Below, piece by piece: positions 28,041-36,682 of a stretch of 64,000 nucleotides of DNA. The notes under the pieces were generated by a model that ran no database searches, had not been told where the DNA came from, and saw only the letters and a program-made list of their open reading frames with translations. The stretch is from VAZQ01 sp963721005 (GTDB lineage: Bacteria; Pseudomonadota; Alphaproteobacteria; Rhizobiales; Xanthobacteraceae), in assembly GCA_963721005.1 (NCBI GenBank), contig CAVRHR010000003.1, positions 62,001 through 126,000 of the forward strand, in the 5' to 3' direction. The number at the start of each line of letters is the position of its first letter. Positions within the stretch are counted from its first letter, which is position 1. A program made the position numbers and the translations under genes.

Positions 28041-28898
28041 CTACTCCGGCAGGCCGCCGAAAGTCAGCACGGCGCCGACCCAGGTCGAGGGTTGCCGGCC
28101 GAAGGCGCCGAAGTATTTGCTGTAGAGCTCGATCACCGCGCCGCTGCGGAAAATCCGCGCCAGGCCGGTGTTGACGGCGAGCCGGAACTCCCAATCCCCG
28201 CGCGGCAGCATGATGGCGAACGGCTCGAACGACAGGTCCTCAGGCAGCATGTTGACGTTACGCAGGTTCGCGGCCTGTGCGAGCGAAAGCAGCACCAGCT
28301 TGTCGGTGGCGAAGCCGTCGAGGATACCGCGTGCGAGCGCCGCCACGCCCTCCTCCCGGTCGCGGAACTCGACCAAGGTCGCATCGAGCTTGCGCCGCTC
28401 GAGCTGGTCGCGGATCGCCTGGGCATTGGTCGAGCCGGGAACGATGCCGATCTTCCGGCCCGCCATGTCGCTGAAGCTGAACATTCCCTCCCCGGCCTTG
28501 ACCAGCACGCCGGTGCTTTCGACATACACCAGGCTGGAGAAGTCGACGAGCTTCATGCGCGACAGCGAGACCGTGGTCGAGCCGCATTCCATGTCGGCTG
28601 AGCCGTCGACGATCGCCTGGAACCGGGTGCGGGTGTCGACCGGCACCCAGGCGATGGTGAGCGCCGGCACCTGCAGCTCGCGTTCCAGCGATTTGGCGAT
28701 TTGCTCGCAGAGCTCGATGGTGTAGCCGGTCGGCCGGCCTTGCGGGTCGAGAAACGCGAACGGTCGCGAGTCGGTCCGGTAGGCGATCTTCAGCGTGGCA
28801 GTCTCTTGAATGATCTTGAGCCGGCCGCCGATCGGCTGCGCCGACGCAAAGTCTCCGACGAGGGCCACGACCAGGACCGCCGCCATCCAACAACGCAT
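28041..28898 (-). CDS. Family 3 extracellular solute-binding protein (amino-acid ABC type)
   Basis: 285 residues from ATG 28898 (AAGGAG upstream). Signal peptide MRCWMAAVLVVALVGDFASA. SBP_bac_3 features: TLKIAYRTDSRPFAFLDPQGRPTGYTIELCEQIA, RFQAIVDGSADMECGSTTVSLSRMKLVDFS, and AGRKIGIVPGSTN. This resembles GltI-like Glu/Asp receptors. No permease or ATPase gene is adjacent, so it is an orphan receptor here. Confidence 0.85.
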   Translation of the reverse strand: MRCWMAAVLVVALVGDFASAQPIGGRLKIIQETATLKIAYRTDSRPFAFLDPQGRPTGYTIELCEQIAKSLERELQVPALTIAWVPVDTRTRFQAIVDGSADMECGSTTVSLSRMKLVDFSSLVYVESTGVLVKAGEGMFSFSDMAGRKIGIVPGSTNAQAIRDQLERRKLDATLVEFRDREEGVAALARGILDGFATDKLVLLSLAQAANLRNVNMLPEDLSFEPFAIMLPRGDWEFRLAVNTGLARIFRSGAVIELYSKYFGAFGRQPSTWVGAVLTFGGLPE

Positions 28899-29071
28899 GA
28901 CCCCAACTCCTTGCAACGACCCTCCGCCCGCTCGCCCGGCCCGTGCGCCGAAAGGGCCCGGCGCGAGGACGCTGCGCCACCCCTTCGACTTCACCATAGC
29001 ACTGCCGGAGAAGCCCTGCGGGATAATGTCGCGAATGGCAGCAAGTCGTAGCCCGCATGGGTAGCCGGAAA

Positions 29072-29509
29072 TCACAAGTTGGAGCAAACCGAAACGATGC
29101 CGGTGCGCGTACAATTGAGCCCATGCCGATTTTGATATCTGACGGTGCCTTCCGGCGGGCTGCAGATCGAGGCGCCCCCGACATTTTGGCAGCTCATCCC
29201 GGTGTCCGGATCGATGAATGTGTCGACTTTCGCGCGCGGCGGTGACGGCGGATCCTTCGCCCACTTGGTCGAGACCCACCGATAGCCGCGCGTGAGCATG
29301 CAGCTCTTGAAGGCCTCGGTATCGGCCTCGTTGCGGGATTCGCCGGTCTGGCGGTAGCAGAGATCAAGGCTGGAGTTGCCGACCGCATCGCTGCGTTTAT
29401 GCCCGTGCGGCCGGATGATATCGCGGTAGACCATCTCGGCGTGCGTGGTGGCATAGGCCTGGGACAACGAGCAGACCAGCAGACCCGCAATAACGAAGGC
29501 GCGCTTCAT
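29072..29509 (-). CDS. Secreted Cys-containing protein of unknown function
   Basis: 145 residues from ATG 29509 with GGAGG just upstream. Signal peptide MKRAFVIAGLLVCSLSQAYA. The mature part has six Cys (LDLCYRQTG, FKSCMLTRGYRW, MSCQNVGGASICSPPEG, LNCTRTGIVSVCSNL), suggesting three disulphides in a periplasmic fold. The last 60 residues contain two similar CxxxGxxxxC hairpins. No known family. Confidence 0.72.
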   Translation of the reverse strand: MKRAFVIAGLLVCSLSQAYATTHAEMVYRDIIRPHGHKRSDAVGNSSLDLCYRQTGESRNEADTEAFKSCMLTRGYRWVSTKWAKDPPSPPRAKVDTFIDPDTGMSCQNVGGASICSPPEGTVRYQNRHGLNCTRTGIVSVCSNL

Positions 29510-29606
29510 GGGAATCCTCCATGTCCCCATTCGTCGGGCGATGCGCCGCTTTGGTTCATTCTCCAGTACCTCGGCACAATGGTTTTGACTGGTCGCGCAC
29601 TGACTC

Positions 29607-29724
29607 CCTCATCCTGAGGAGGCCGGCTCTTGCCGGCCGTCTCGAAGGATACAGCCCGGCCAGCGCCGCGCGCGTAACCATGGTTCGAGACGCGCGGGCA
29701 TTGCCCGCGCTCCTCACCATGAGG
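29607..29724. repeat. Rhizobial intergenic palindromic repeat
   Basis: Starts CCCTCATCCTGAGGAG and ends CTCCTCACCATGAGG, with the internal blocks GTCTCGAAGGAT and ATGGTTCGAGACGCG. These are nested inverted repeats of the type scattered in Bradyrhizobiaceae genomes. A partial copy is at 58181-58256. Confidence 0.75.
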
Positions 29725-29762
29725 TCAAAGGAGTCAAAGTCCGGCTGCATGCCCCTTGCGTG

Positions 29763-30791
29763 TCACCAAACCCGCGCGCTCTGCGTCTGCACGTAGAGCG
29801 AATAGAGCGAGCGGCCAGCCGCCATGAAGAGGCGGTTGCGCTTGACGCCGCCGAAGCAGAGGTTGGCGCAGACCTCGGGCAAGCGGATGCGCAGTATCGG
29901 GTTGCCTTGCGGCGAGAACACCATCACGCCGTCGAGCTCCTCGCGGCCGGTGCCCCAGCCGCACCAGAGATTACCGGCGACGTCGCAGCGGAATCCGTCG
30001 GGCGTGCCGGCGCCGCCGTCCACGAACACGCGGCCGTTGGCGAGCCTGGTGCCGTTGTCGATCACGTCATAGACCTTGATCAAGCGGTTGGGATTGCCGC
30101 GCAACTCCACGATGTAGAGGCGCTTTTCGTCGGGCGAGAAGCAGATGCCGTTCGGCCGCATGAAATCGTCGGCCACCACGATCACCTTCCCGCTCGGGTC
30201 GACCCGGTAGACGTTCGAGGGCAGCTCCGGCTCCTGTTGGTCGCCGATATAGTTGCCGGCGATGCCGTAGGGCGGATCGGTGAACCAGACCGAGCCGTCG
30301 GAATGGGTGGTCACGTCGTTGGGCGAGTTGAGCCGCTTGCCGTCGTAGCGGTCGGCGACCGTGGTGATGGTGCCGTCATATTCGGTGCGGCTGACGCGCC
30401 GCGTGCCGTGCTCGCAGCTGATCAGCCGGCCGGCGCGGTCGCGGCAGTTGCCGTTGCTGTAGTTGGAGGGCTGACGGAACACGCTCACCTGGCCCGTCGC
30501 CTCCTCGAACTTCATGATCCGGTTGTTGGGAATATCGCTCCACAACAGATAGCGCCCGTCGCCGAACCAGACCGGCCCCTCGCACCAGCGCATGCCGGTG
30601 GCGAGCCGCTCGACCGCGGTGCTGAAGATGTGCAGCCGCTCGAACTTGGGGTCGAGCACCTCGATGGCGGGATCCGGATAGCGCTGGCTCGGCTCCCAGT
30701 CGGCGAGCGCGGTGGTGGCCGGGGCGGCCGCCAGCGCGGCACCGGTGCCGGCGAGCAGCGCACGTCTCGATATGGTGGCGGGCTTGATCAT
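29763..30791 (-). CDS. SMP-30/gluconolactonase-family hydrolase, Tat-exported
   Basis: 342 residues. A Tat-type signal (ATISRRALLAGTGAALAAAPATTALA) precedes a six-bladed propeller: RWCEGPVWFGDGRYLLWSDIPNNRIMKF, GRLISCEHGTRRVSR, NSPNDVTTHSDGSVWFTDPPYGI, RPNGICFSPDEKRLYI, PDGFRCDVAGNLWCGWG. Metal ligands of the family (Glu in CEGPVW, Asn in SPNDV, Asp in PDGFR) are present. It would hydrolyse a sugar lactone or related ester in the periplasm. Last gene of the cluster that begins at 34412. Confidence 0.9.
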   Translation of the reverse strand: MIKPATISRRALLAGTGAALAAAPATTALADWEPSQRYPDPAIEVLDPKFERLHIFSTAVERLATGMRWCEGPVWFGDGRYLLWSDIPNNRIMKFEEATGQVSVFRQPSNYSNGNCRDRAGRLISCEHGTRRVSRTEYDGTITTVADRYDGKRLNSPNDVTTHSDGSVWFTDPPYGIAGNYIGDQQEPELPSNVYRVDPSGKVIVVADDFMRPNGICFSPDEKRLYIVELRGNPNRLIKVYDVIDNGTRLANGRVFVDGGAGTPDGFRCDVAGNLWCGWGTGREELDGVMVFSPQGNPILRIRLPEVCANLCFGGVKRNRLFMAAGRSLYSLYVQTQSARVW

Positions 30792-30836
30792 TGGGTTGCC
30801 TCCCCTGCGATTGCTTGTTGTTTGGTCGAGCGAAGA

Positions 30837-31508
30837 TCAGGTCCGAAGCGCCGGAAAGCTGATCGGCGCGTCTGCGAAGCCTTTGTAGGATTGCGACTTG
30901 GGCCGCTCCTTGTCGTCGGCATTGAGGTACTCGATCGAGCTTTTGCCGATCAGCGCGCGCGGCAGGATCATCATCCGGATGAAGCGGGTGGCACGGTCGC
31001 GCGCGCCTTGCGCGAACACCGGCTCCGGCCCGCTCTCGTACCAGGCGCCGCCCGGGCCGTAGCTGGTCGAGGCGCCATGGGTATCGATGCGGATGCCGCC
31101 CTCGATGAGGCAGCGGATGCCCGGGCCCTGATGCCGGTGCAGGAAAGCGCAGCCGCCGGGCGGAAACGCCACGCTGTCGCCGCGCAGCAAGAGATCGCCG
31201 GCCGGCAGCGTCGCCGCCGATACCATGAGCTTTTGCCGCGAGACGATTGCCCTGCCCTGCAAGCCGCCGTCGGGGGCGTCCGCGGGCGTGAGCTCGAACC
31301 GCCAGCAGGTGACGCCGGCGCTGCCGGGCGCGAGCGTCACCGCTTCTTCCCCGTGCCAGGCTTCGCCGTCGGCGAGGACGCGGTCCGCGATGGTGGCGAC
31401 GCCATGCACCACGAAGATCATGCGCGGCAGCGCCGGCAGGATCAGGCGGAGCGCGCCGTCATTGGGGAGCACGTCCTCGTAGAGCCGCATGATCGCAGGC
31501 ATAGGCAT
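30837..31508 (-). CDS. Cupin-fold protein of unknown function
   Basis: 223 residues. Two cupin-like segments: MIFVVHGVATIADRVLADGEAWHGEEAVTLAPGSAG and SVAFPPGGCAFLHRHQGPGIRCLIEGGIRIDTHG, the latter with HRH metal-ligand-like residues and the following Gly-rich turn. It is probably a bicupin enzyme or binding protein. Its start abuts the stop of the upstream Bug receptor gene, so the two are co-translated. Substrate unknown. Confidence 0.72.
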   Translation of the reverse strand: MPMPAIMRLYEDVLPNDGALRLILPALPRMIFVVHGVATIADRVLADGEAWHGEEAVTLAPGSAGVTCWRFELTPADAPDGGLQGRAIVSRQKLMVSAATLPAGDLLLRGDSVAFPPGGCAFLHRHQGPGIRCLIEGGIRIDTHGASTSYGPGGAWYESGPEPVFAQGARDRATRFIRMMILPRALIGKSSIEYLNADDKERPKSQSYKGFADAPISFPALRT

Positions 31509-32525
31509 CTACTGCTTGGGAATGCCGGCGCGCTCGATCACCGCCGCCCATTTGCCGATGTCGCCCTGCATGCGGGATTTCAGCTCCTCCGGCGTGCTGG
31601 CCTTGGCGGTGATGCCGAGCGTGGCGAAACGGTTCTTGATGTCGGGCACGGCCAGGATCTCCCGCACCGTCCGATTAATGAGATCGACGACCGCGGGCGG
31701 AGTTCCCCTCGGGCCGAACAGCCCGTTCCAGGCCGTCACCTCGTAGCCCGGAACGCCGGCTTCGCTCACCACCGGCACGGCCGACAGATATTCGGTGCGC
31801 GCCATCCCGGAGGTCGCGACGGCGCGGATGCGGTTCTGCTCCAGCGCCAATTCCATCGGGGCGTAGAAGTCGACCATCAGCTGAATGTCGTTGCGGAACA
31901 GCCCGACAATGACATCGGGGGTGGTGCGATACGGCACGATCTGGGCATCGAGCTTGGCGGTGGCCTTGAACAGCTCGGCGCCAAGCTCCTGGGTGCTGCC
32001 GATCGCTATGGTGCCGATGTTGAGCTTGCCGGGCTGCTCGCGCGCCGCCTTGATGAAGTCCGGGAGCGTGCGGAATTGCAATTCCGAATTGGTGGCGAAC
32101 ACCAGATCGAAATAACCGAGCGTCGAGATGGTGACGAAATCCTTGACCGGATCGAACGGCAGCGCGTTGTAGATGGCGACACTGATCGAGGTGCCGTTGG
32201 TGGCGAGCCCGAGCGTATAGCCGTCGGGCGCCGCCGACAGCACCGAGCGCGCCGCCACGATGCCGCCGGGGCCCGGCTGGTTCTCGATCACGAAGCGCTG
32301 GCCGAGCTTTTCGCTCAGCCGCTCCGCCACCAAGCGGGAGGTGATGTCGGCCTGCCCACCGGCCGCGAACGGCAGGATCACCCGCACCGGACGGGTCGGA
32401 TAGGCGGCCTGCGCCCACGCCCGCGACGGCACCGCGCCGGCCGAGGCCGCCGCGAACATCCCTTGCGAAAACGCCCGCCGCGTGAAGCGGCCGGTCATCT
32501 GCTCTCGGTCTGTTGGATCGTCCAT
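31509..32525 (-). CDS. Bug-family (TctC) periplasmic solute receptor
   Basis: 338 residues. Tat-like signal (RFTRRAFSQGMFAAASAGAVPSRAWA), then YPTRPVRVILPFAAGGQADITSRLVAERL and ENQPGPGGIVAARSVLSAAPDGYTL. Start at ATG 32525 or 32498. No membrane subunits (tctA/tctB) are present. It is placed between an NMT1-type receptor and a cupin, so it probably serves the same uncharacterised substrate pathway. Confidence 0.87.
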   Translation of the reverse strand: MDDPTDREQMTGRFTRRAFSQGMFAAASAGAVPSRAWAQAAYPTRPVRVILPFAAGGQADITSRLVAERLSEKLGQRFVIENQPGPGGIVAARSVLSAAPDGYTLGLATNGTSISVAIYNALPFDPVKDFVTISTLGYFDLVFATNSELQFRTLPDFIKAAREQPGKLNIGTIAIGSTQELGAELFKATAKLDAQIVPYRTTPDVIVGLFRNDIQLMVDFYAPMELALEQNRIRAVATSGMARTEYLSAVPVVSEAGVPGYEVTAWNGLFGPRGTPPAVVDLINRTVREILAVPDIKNRFATLGITAKASTPEELKSRMQGDIGKWAAVIERAGIPKQ

Positions 32526-32547
32526 GCTCTGCTCCCGGCAGTTCCGC

Positions 32548-33519
32548 TCATTCTGTCACCTGGGTCACGCCCGGCAAGACCAGGCGATCGACATCGAGCC
32601 CGGGCGAGATGTCGCCGAGCTCCCGCAACGCCGCCAGCATGGCATTCATTTTCGCCCGCGACACCTTGCCGCCGGCATCGAAGAAATTCCTGCCCAGCAG
32701 GAAGTCGTAGGCCTTGGCGACATCCTCCGGCTTCTGGTGCGTGGCCTCCACCATCAGGGCGATGGCCGGCTCCCGGTTCCGCGTATCCAGGAACCACGCC
32801 ATGCTCTGATTGTGGACCGCGAGCAACCGGTCGAGGGTAGCGCGGTGGGTCATGGCCCAGCCGCGGTTGACCACAGCGCCGGTGAACGGCAGCTCGGGCG
32901 TATAATCGACCGACAGGCCGAGGTTCCGGAACCCGGCCAACTCGGCAAAGAAATTGAACGGCGGCAGCAGGATGGTGGCGTCGATCGCGCCCGCCACGAG
33001 CGCCGAGAAGCGCGCCGAGGTCGCGCCCGCGAACAGGGTCTGGTTTTCCCCAGGCCCGATGCCGTTGGCCGCCAGCATGCGCTCCACATAGAGCCGCGTG
33101 ATGCCCTTGGGGCCATCCACCATGATGGTCTTGCCCTTGAGCTCCTTGATGCTGGCGATGCCGGGTTTCGCCAGCAACGCATAAGGCGGCGACACCATCT
33201 CCAGGCGGAGGATCGCGATCGGGGCGCCTTTGTCGATGGCGTAGACCGGATCGACGATGCCGGTGGACAAGGCGGCATCGAGCGAGCCGGCGGCGAGCTG
33301 CTGCACCAGGGCGTTGCTGGAAAGCGTGAACACGGTGGCGAGCTGGAGGTCCTGCGCCGCGTAGTAGCCCTGCTTGAGGCCCACATAGATCGGCCAATGG
33401 GTAGCCGAGACCGCGCCCACCAGCCCGATGGTGATGGTCTCGGCGCGCGCCGGCAGCGCCGGTGCGGCCGCGGCCGCCAGCAGCGGTGCCATGAGCGCAC
33501 CCATGAGCCATCTGGTCAT
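32548..33519 (-). CDS. NMT1/THI5-like ABC substrate-binding protein
   Basis: 323 residues from ATG 33519, which overlaps the deacetylase stop (ATGA). Signal peptide (WLMGALMAPLLAAAAAPALPARA), then ITIGLVGAVSATHWPIYVGLKQGYYAAQDL, the start of SsuA/NMT1-type receptors, and KELKGKTIMVDGPKGITRLYVERML. Family members bind sulphonates, pyrimidine-like compounds or aromatic acids. No ABC permease is nearby. Confidence 0.85.
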   Translation of the reverse strand: MTRWLMGALMAPLLAAAAAPALPARAETITIGLVGAVSATHWPIYVGLKQGYYAAQDLQLATVFTLSSNALVQQLAAGSLDAALSTGIVDPVYAIDKGAPIAILRLEMVSPPYALLAKPGIASIKELKGKTIMVDGPKGITRLYVERMLAANGIGPGENQTLFAGATSARFSALVAGAIDATILLPPFNFFAELAGFRNLGLSVDYTPELPFTGAVVNRGWAMTHRATLDRLLAVHNQSMAWFLDTRNREPAIALMVEATHQKPEDVAKAYDFLLGRNFFDAGGKVSRAKMNAMLAALRELGDISPGLDVDRLVLPGVTQVTE

Positions 33520-34412
33520 GACGTTGCTCCCTCTGGCTGCGCCTGCGCCGCAAAGTGCCGCGCGATCTCGGCGCCGGTCGCCTTCCACACGCCCTCGTGG
33601 TCGCAGATATGAGCGAGCGCGGCGTCGAACGCATCGATGCGGTGGGGCACGCCGGTCAGGTAGGGATGAATGGCGATCGCCATCACCCGGCCGGACTGCG
33701 CGCCTTCGCGGTAGAGCACATCGAACTGCTGGCAGATCATGTTGCGAAACTCGTCGGCGGTGCGGTGCTGGCGCTCGAACACCGGCTTGTCGTTGATCTC
33801 TTGCGTATACGGCATGGCCACGAGCCGCCGCCCGCGCTCAAGCGTCATCATATAGGGCTGATCGTCATTGACCCAGTCGCCGACATATTCGCAGCCCTGC
33901 TCCGCCAAGACGTCGAGCGTATCCCAGGTCTCCTGCAGGCCGGCGCCGAGCCAGCCGACCGGCCGCGTCCCGGTGGCGGCCTCGATGGTGCCGAGGGCGC
34001 GCGCGATGATGCCGGCCTCCTCGCCTGGCGGCGCCTCGTTGAGCCTGCGGGTATTGCTCTCGTTGTGGCCCATCCATTCCCAATTTCGCCGGTTGCCCTC
34101 CTCGATGATGGCCGGATGCCGGGCGCACAGCTCGCTATTGAGCGCCACGGTGGCGCGGATGCCGTGGCGGTCGAGCACCTCCATCAGCCGGAACACCCCG
34201 ACCCGGTTGCCGTAATCGCGCACCGACCAGGCCGGAACGTCCGGCACCGGCGCGCCGCTGCCGCCCGCCGCCGCCGGCACCTTCTCGGCGAGCGAAAAGA
34301 ACTCGATGTTGGGAACGATCCAGAGCGCGACCCGCGCCCCATGGGGCCAAGTCAGCACCGGCCGCCGGATGATCGGGGAATACGGGAATGGGCCGTAGGG
34401 CGCGGGCTTCAT
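33516..34412 (-). CDS. Polysaccharide deacetylase-family (PuuE/allantoinase-like) hydrolase
   Basis: 298 residues from ATG 34412 (a TTG at 34457 is in frame but less likely). NodB-fold features: YGPFPYSPIIRRPVLTWPHGARVALWIVPNIEFF, then RDYGNRVGVFRLMEVLDRHGIRATVALNSELC, GHNESNTRRLN, and WLGAGLQETWDTLDVLAEQGCEYVGDWVNDDQPY. This subgroup hydrolyses C-N bonds in small cyclic amides or acts in purine/pyrimidine catabolism. First gene of a five-gene right-to-left cluster. Confidence 0.85.
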   Translation of the reverse strand: MKPAPYGPFPYSPIIRRPVLTWPHGARVALWIVPNIEFFSLAEKVPAAAGGSGAPVPDVPAWSVRDYGNRVGVFRLMEVLDRHGIRATVALNSELCARHPAIIEEGNRRNWEWMGHNESNTRRLNEAPPGEEAGIIARALGTIEAATGTRPVGWLGAGLQETWDTLDVLAEQGCEYVGDWVNDDQPYMMTLERGRRLVAMPYTQEINDKPVFERQHRTADEFRNMICQQFDVLYREGAQSGRVMAIAIHPYLTGVPHRIDAFDAALAHICDHEGVWKATGAEIARHFAAQAQPEGATS

Positions 34413-34553
34413 CCGCGGATCCAGGTGCCGACCCGGCGCGCCGGTTGTGTCGCGCAAAACTGGTTCAAATCGGCCGCCACGCAGCGATCCTCCGTTCGCC
34501 GCAAGCCTACCCGGGCGGGTCGAGGATGTAAATTTGGCGCGCTGGCGCCTCGA

Positions 34554-34581
34554 AACGCGACCGGCCCGCGGTTTATTCGAC
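34554..34581. repeat. attL: left 28-bp direct repeat of the island
   Basis: Begins AACGCGACCGGCCCGCGG and ends TTTATTCGAC. Identical to 50264-50291. Here the right arm of the hairpin found at the other end is missing, as expected at a recombination junction. Confidence 0.88.
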
Positions 34582-34590
34582 GGTAGGCTC

Positions 34591-34620
34591 GGCCTAACGA
34601 GGCCTAACTAAGCCTAACGG
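34591..34620. repeat. Three tandem 10-bp repeats next to attL
   Basis: GGCCTAACGA, GGCCTAACTA, AGCCTAACGG in exact 10-bp register, one helical turn apart, 10 bp inside attL. Candidate integrase or excisionase binding sites. Confidence 0.55.
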
Positions 34621-34699
34621 TGACCGTAGGTCTAGCCCGCTAAAACACCTTCTTTTCCTAGCTATTGAATCCTTCGTTAGGGTAAGTTAGCTAATCGGG

Positions 34700-34743
34700 G
34701 TAACGAGCTATAACCCCCTGCTGGCGTTACCCGACAGTTACCC
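34700..34743. promoter_or_regulatory. GTAACG/CGTTAC motif cluster at the left end
   Basis: GTAACGAG at 34700-34707, GCGTTACCC at 34724-34732 and GTTACCC at 34737-34743. The last two are spaced 11 bp and lie just before the integrase start. The same motif recurs at 41830-41849 and 50165-50185. Confidence 0.5.
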
Positions 34744-34762
34744 GAGCGGAGGGAGAGACCCG

Positions 34763-36112
34763 ATGGCGAAGAAGCAGAAGAAGGTAGCACTGACGGTCCC
34801 CTCAGTAGCCAAGCTGAAGCCCCTCGAAGTCCGTCGCGAAGTACCGGATGCCGGCTGTCCCGGCTTGTATTTGGTTGTTCAACCGTCCGGCTCGAAGAGT
34901 TGGGCGCTGCGGTTCCGTCGTCCTGATGGCGAGCGCTTGCCGGCGAAACTCTTTTTAGGCACCGTCTTTGTGAAGGCCGACAAGGAGCCCGAAACCGTAC
35001 CGGCGATTGGCGGGCATCTGACCTTAGCTGGCGCCCGTCGGTTGGTAGGCGCGCTACAACACGAGATCGCCCAAGGTAGCGATCCGGCAGCCACCCACAT
35101 CCGCGAGAAGGCGCGACGCAAGACCGTCGCCATCGAGCGCGCGGCGAAGACGTTCGGCGCCGCCGCCTGCGACTTCGTAGAGCAACACGCGAAAGTCAAG
35201 GTGCGACGCTGGAAGGAACAGGCCCGGCTGTTGGGTCTGCGCCCCGAGGATTTGACGCCCATCCCCAAGGGGCTTGCCGACCGCTGGAGCGAGCGGCCGA
35301 TCGCCGAGATCGACGATCACGATATCTTCACGCTGATCGTCGAGACGCGCGAACGCGGCGCCCCAGGCCTGAAGCGAAGGGCTGACGGGCCGACGGAAGG
35401 ACGAGCCCGGGCGATGTTTTCTTGCCTGTCGAAAATGTTCCAATGGCTGGCGAAGCACCGCAGGGTCGAGAAAAATCCGTGTGTCGGCGTTCCGCGTCCG
35501 GACACTCCAAAGTCACGCGACCGCGTTTTGAGCGATTCCGAGATCGTAAAGTTCTGGCACGCGACCGATGCCGAGCGCGAAGAGTTCGGCGCGATCCATA
35601 AGCTGCTGTTGCTGACCGGTTGCCGGCTTAACGAAGTGGCGGGGATGCGGCGCGAAGAGCTATCCGAGGACGGCGCAACCTGGAGCATTCCAGGGGCTCG
35701 AACGAAGAACAAAAAACCTCATCAAGTGCCGCTCCCGCCGCTGGCGCGAGAATTGATTACCGCCGTGGGCGGGGAGGCGGACCTGGTCTTTACGACCGAT
35801 GGACGCTCACCGGTCAGCGGCTGGTCGAAAATCAAGGCCCGGATGGACGCGCATATGAGTATCCCACATTGGCGCGTCCACGATCTGCGCCGAACGGCCG
35901 CCACCGGCATGGCCGAACTAGGGATCGCGCCGCACATCGTCGAGGCCTGCCTGAATCACATCAGCGGCGCGAAGGCGGGCGTCGCCGGAACCTACAATCG
36001 CGCCGCATATGCACCGGAAAAGAAGGCAGCGTTAGAGCGGTGGGCGGAACATGTCGCGGGCCTCGTCGCCGGTCGCAAGGCGAAGGTCCTGGCGCTCCGG
36101 GGCAGGGCATAG
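34763..36112 (+). CDS. int: Tyrosine-type site-specific integrase (P4-like)
   Basis: 449 residues. N-terminal DUF4102-like arm-binding region (SVAKLKPLEVRREVPDAGCPGLYLVV...GSKSWALRFRR), a core-binding region, and a catalytic domain with all key residues: R288 (LLTGCRLNEVAG), H373 and R376 (HDLRRT), H399 (LNHISG), Y411 (GTYNRAAY). It would insert and, with a directionality factor, excise the island at its 28-bp att site. GGAGGGAGAG precedes the ATG. Confidence 0.95.
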   Translation: MAKKQKKVALTVPSVAKLKPLEVRREVPDAGCPGLYLVVQPSGSKSWALRFRRPDGERLPAKLFLGTVFVKADKEPETVPAIGGHLTLAGARRLVGALQHEIAQGSDPAATHIREKARRKTVAIERAAKTFGAAACDFVEQHAKVKVRRWKEQARLLGLRPEDLTPIPKGLADRWSERPIAEIDDHDIFTLIVETRERGAPGLKRRADGPTEGRARAMFSCLSKMFQWLAKHRRVEKNPCVGVPRPDTPKSRDRVLSDSEIVKFWHATDAEREEFGAIHKLLLLTGCRLNEVAGMRREELSEDGATWSIPGARTKNKKPHQVPLPPLARELITAVGGEADLVFTTDGRSPVSGWSKIKARMDAHMSIPHWRVHDLRRTAATGMAELGIAPHIVEACLNHISGAKAGVAGTYNRAAYAPEKKAALERWAEHVAGLVAGRKAKVLALRGRA

Positions 36113-36118
36113 CGGCCG

Positions 36119-36592
36119 ATGGCGACGCTCAAAAATTTGCCGGATACCATGCGCCCGTTCGGCATGTCCGAGGAGGACACTGAAGCACTGGGCCGCCTTA
36201 TAGGCAAATACGGGCGGGAGACCATTGCCGCCGCCTTGGAAGTCCCCGCCGCCGCCCCCCCGGAGGCCGGCCGGCCGAGCCGTCGTCAACCACTAGGGCT
36301 GTACGGTCTTTTCGCTTCTGAGCCCATTCCCCGGGATGAGGCCGCGGACGCCCAACAATCCAAAGTGAGGGCTTGGCTCAAAGAGCAGGAAGCGCAGCAT
36401 CGCCGGGCCAGGCATAGGAGCCCGACCAAGAAGGCACAGACCGATCTTTACCGTCTGATCTACGGCGGCGACCAAACGGTTCGGGAGATGGGAGCATTTT
36501 GCGCATCCCTAAAACGGCATGGGCGATTGACCCAACGAGACCTCCAGTACCTTCGGGCGCGAAATCTGAAAGAATTTGAGGGCGAAATATAA
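36119..36592 (+). CDS. Unknown island protein downstream of integrase
   Basis: 157 residues starting 6 bp after the integrase stop, so probably co-transcribed. Largely helical; N-terminus MRPFGMSEEDTEALGRLIGKYGRETIAAALE, a basic middle (HRRARHRSPTKKAQTD), and a C-terminal SLKRHGRLTQRDLQYLRARNLKEF that could be a small helix-turn-helix. No family recognised. Possibly a recombination accessory or regulatory factor (inference). Confidence 0.65.
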   Translation: MATLKNLPDTMRPFGMSEEDTEALGRLIGKYGRETIAAALEVPAAAPPEAGRPSRRQPLGLYGLFASEPIPRDEAADAQQSKVRAWLKEQEAQHRRARHRSPTKKAQTDLYRLIYGGDQTVREMGAFCASLKRHGRLTQRDLQYLRARNLKEFEGEI

Positions 36593-36653
36593 CCCCCCCA
36601 TAATTCGCCCCCCCTATTTGCTTGGCGTGTCGCTGTGTCCGGATTTAAGTAGC

Positions 36654-36670
36654 CCTCGTTAGTAACGAGG
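36654..36670. promoter_or_regulatory. 17-bp palindrome over the alpA ribosome-binding site
   Basis: CCTCGTTAGTAACGAGG is perfectly self-complementary around a central G. Its right half includes GTAACGAG (as at 34700) and supplies the GAGG of the alpA Shine-Dalgarno; the ATG is 13 bases downstream. Likely repressor operator or translational hairpin. Confidence 0.6.
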
Positions 36671-36682
36671 AGCCGCTCTGAC

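Noticed and set aside
29760..32840. Very long plus-strand open frame (over 1000 codons)
   Set aside because: It runs antisense to the SMP-30, cupin and Bug receptor genes, is Arg/Gly/Ala-rich as expected from codon bias of the real genes, and contains no domain.
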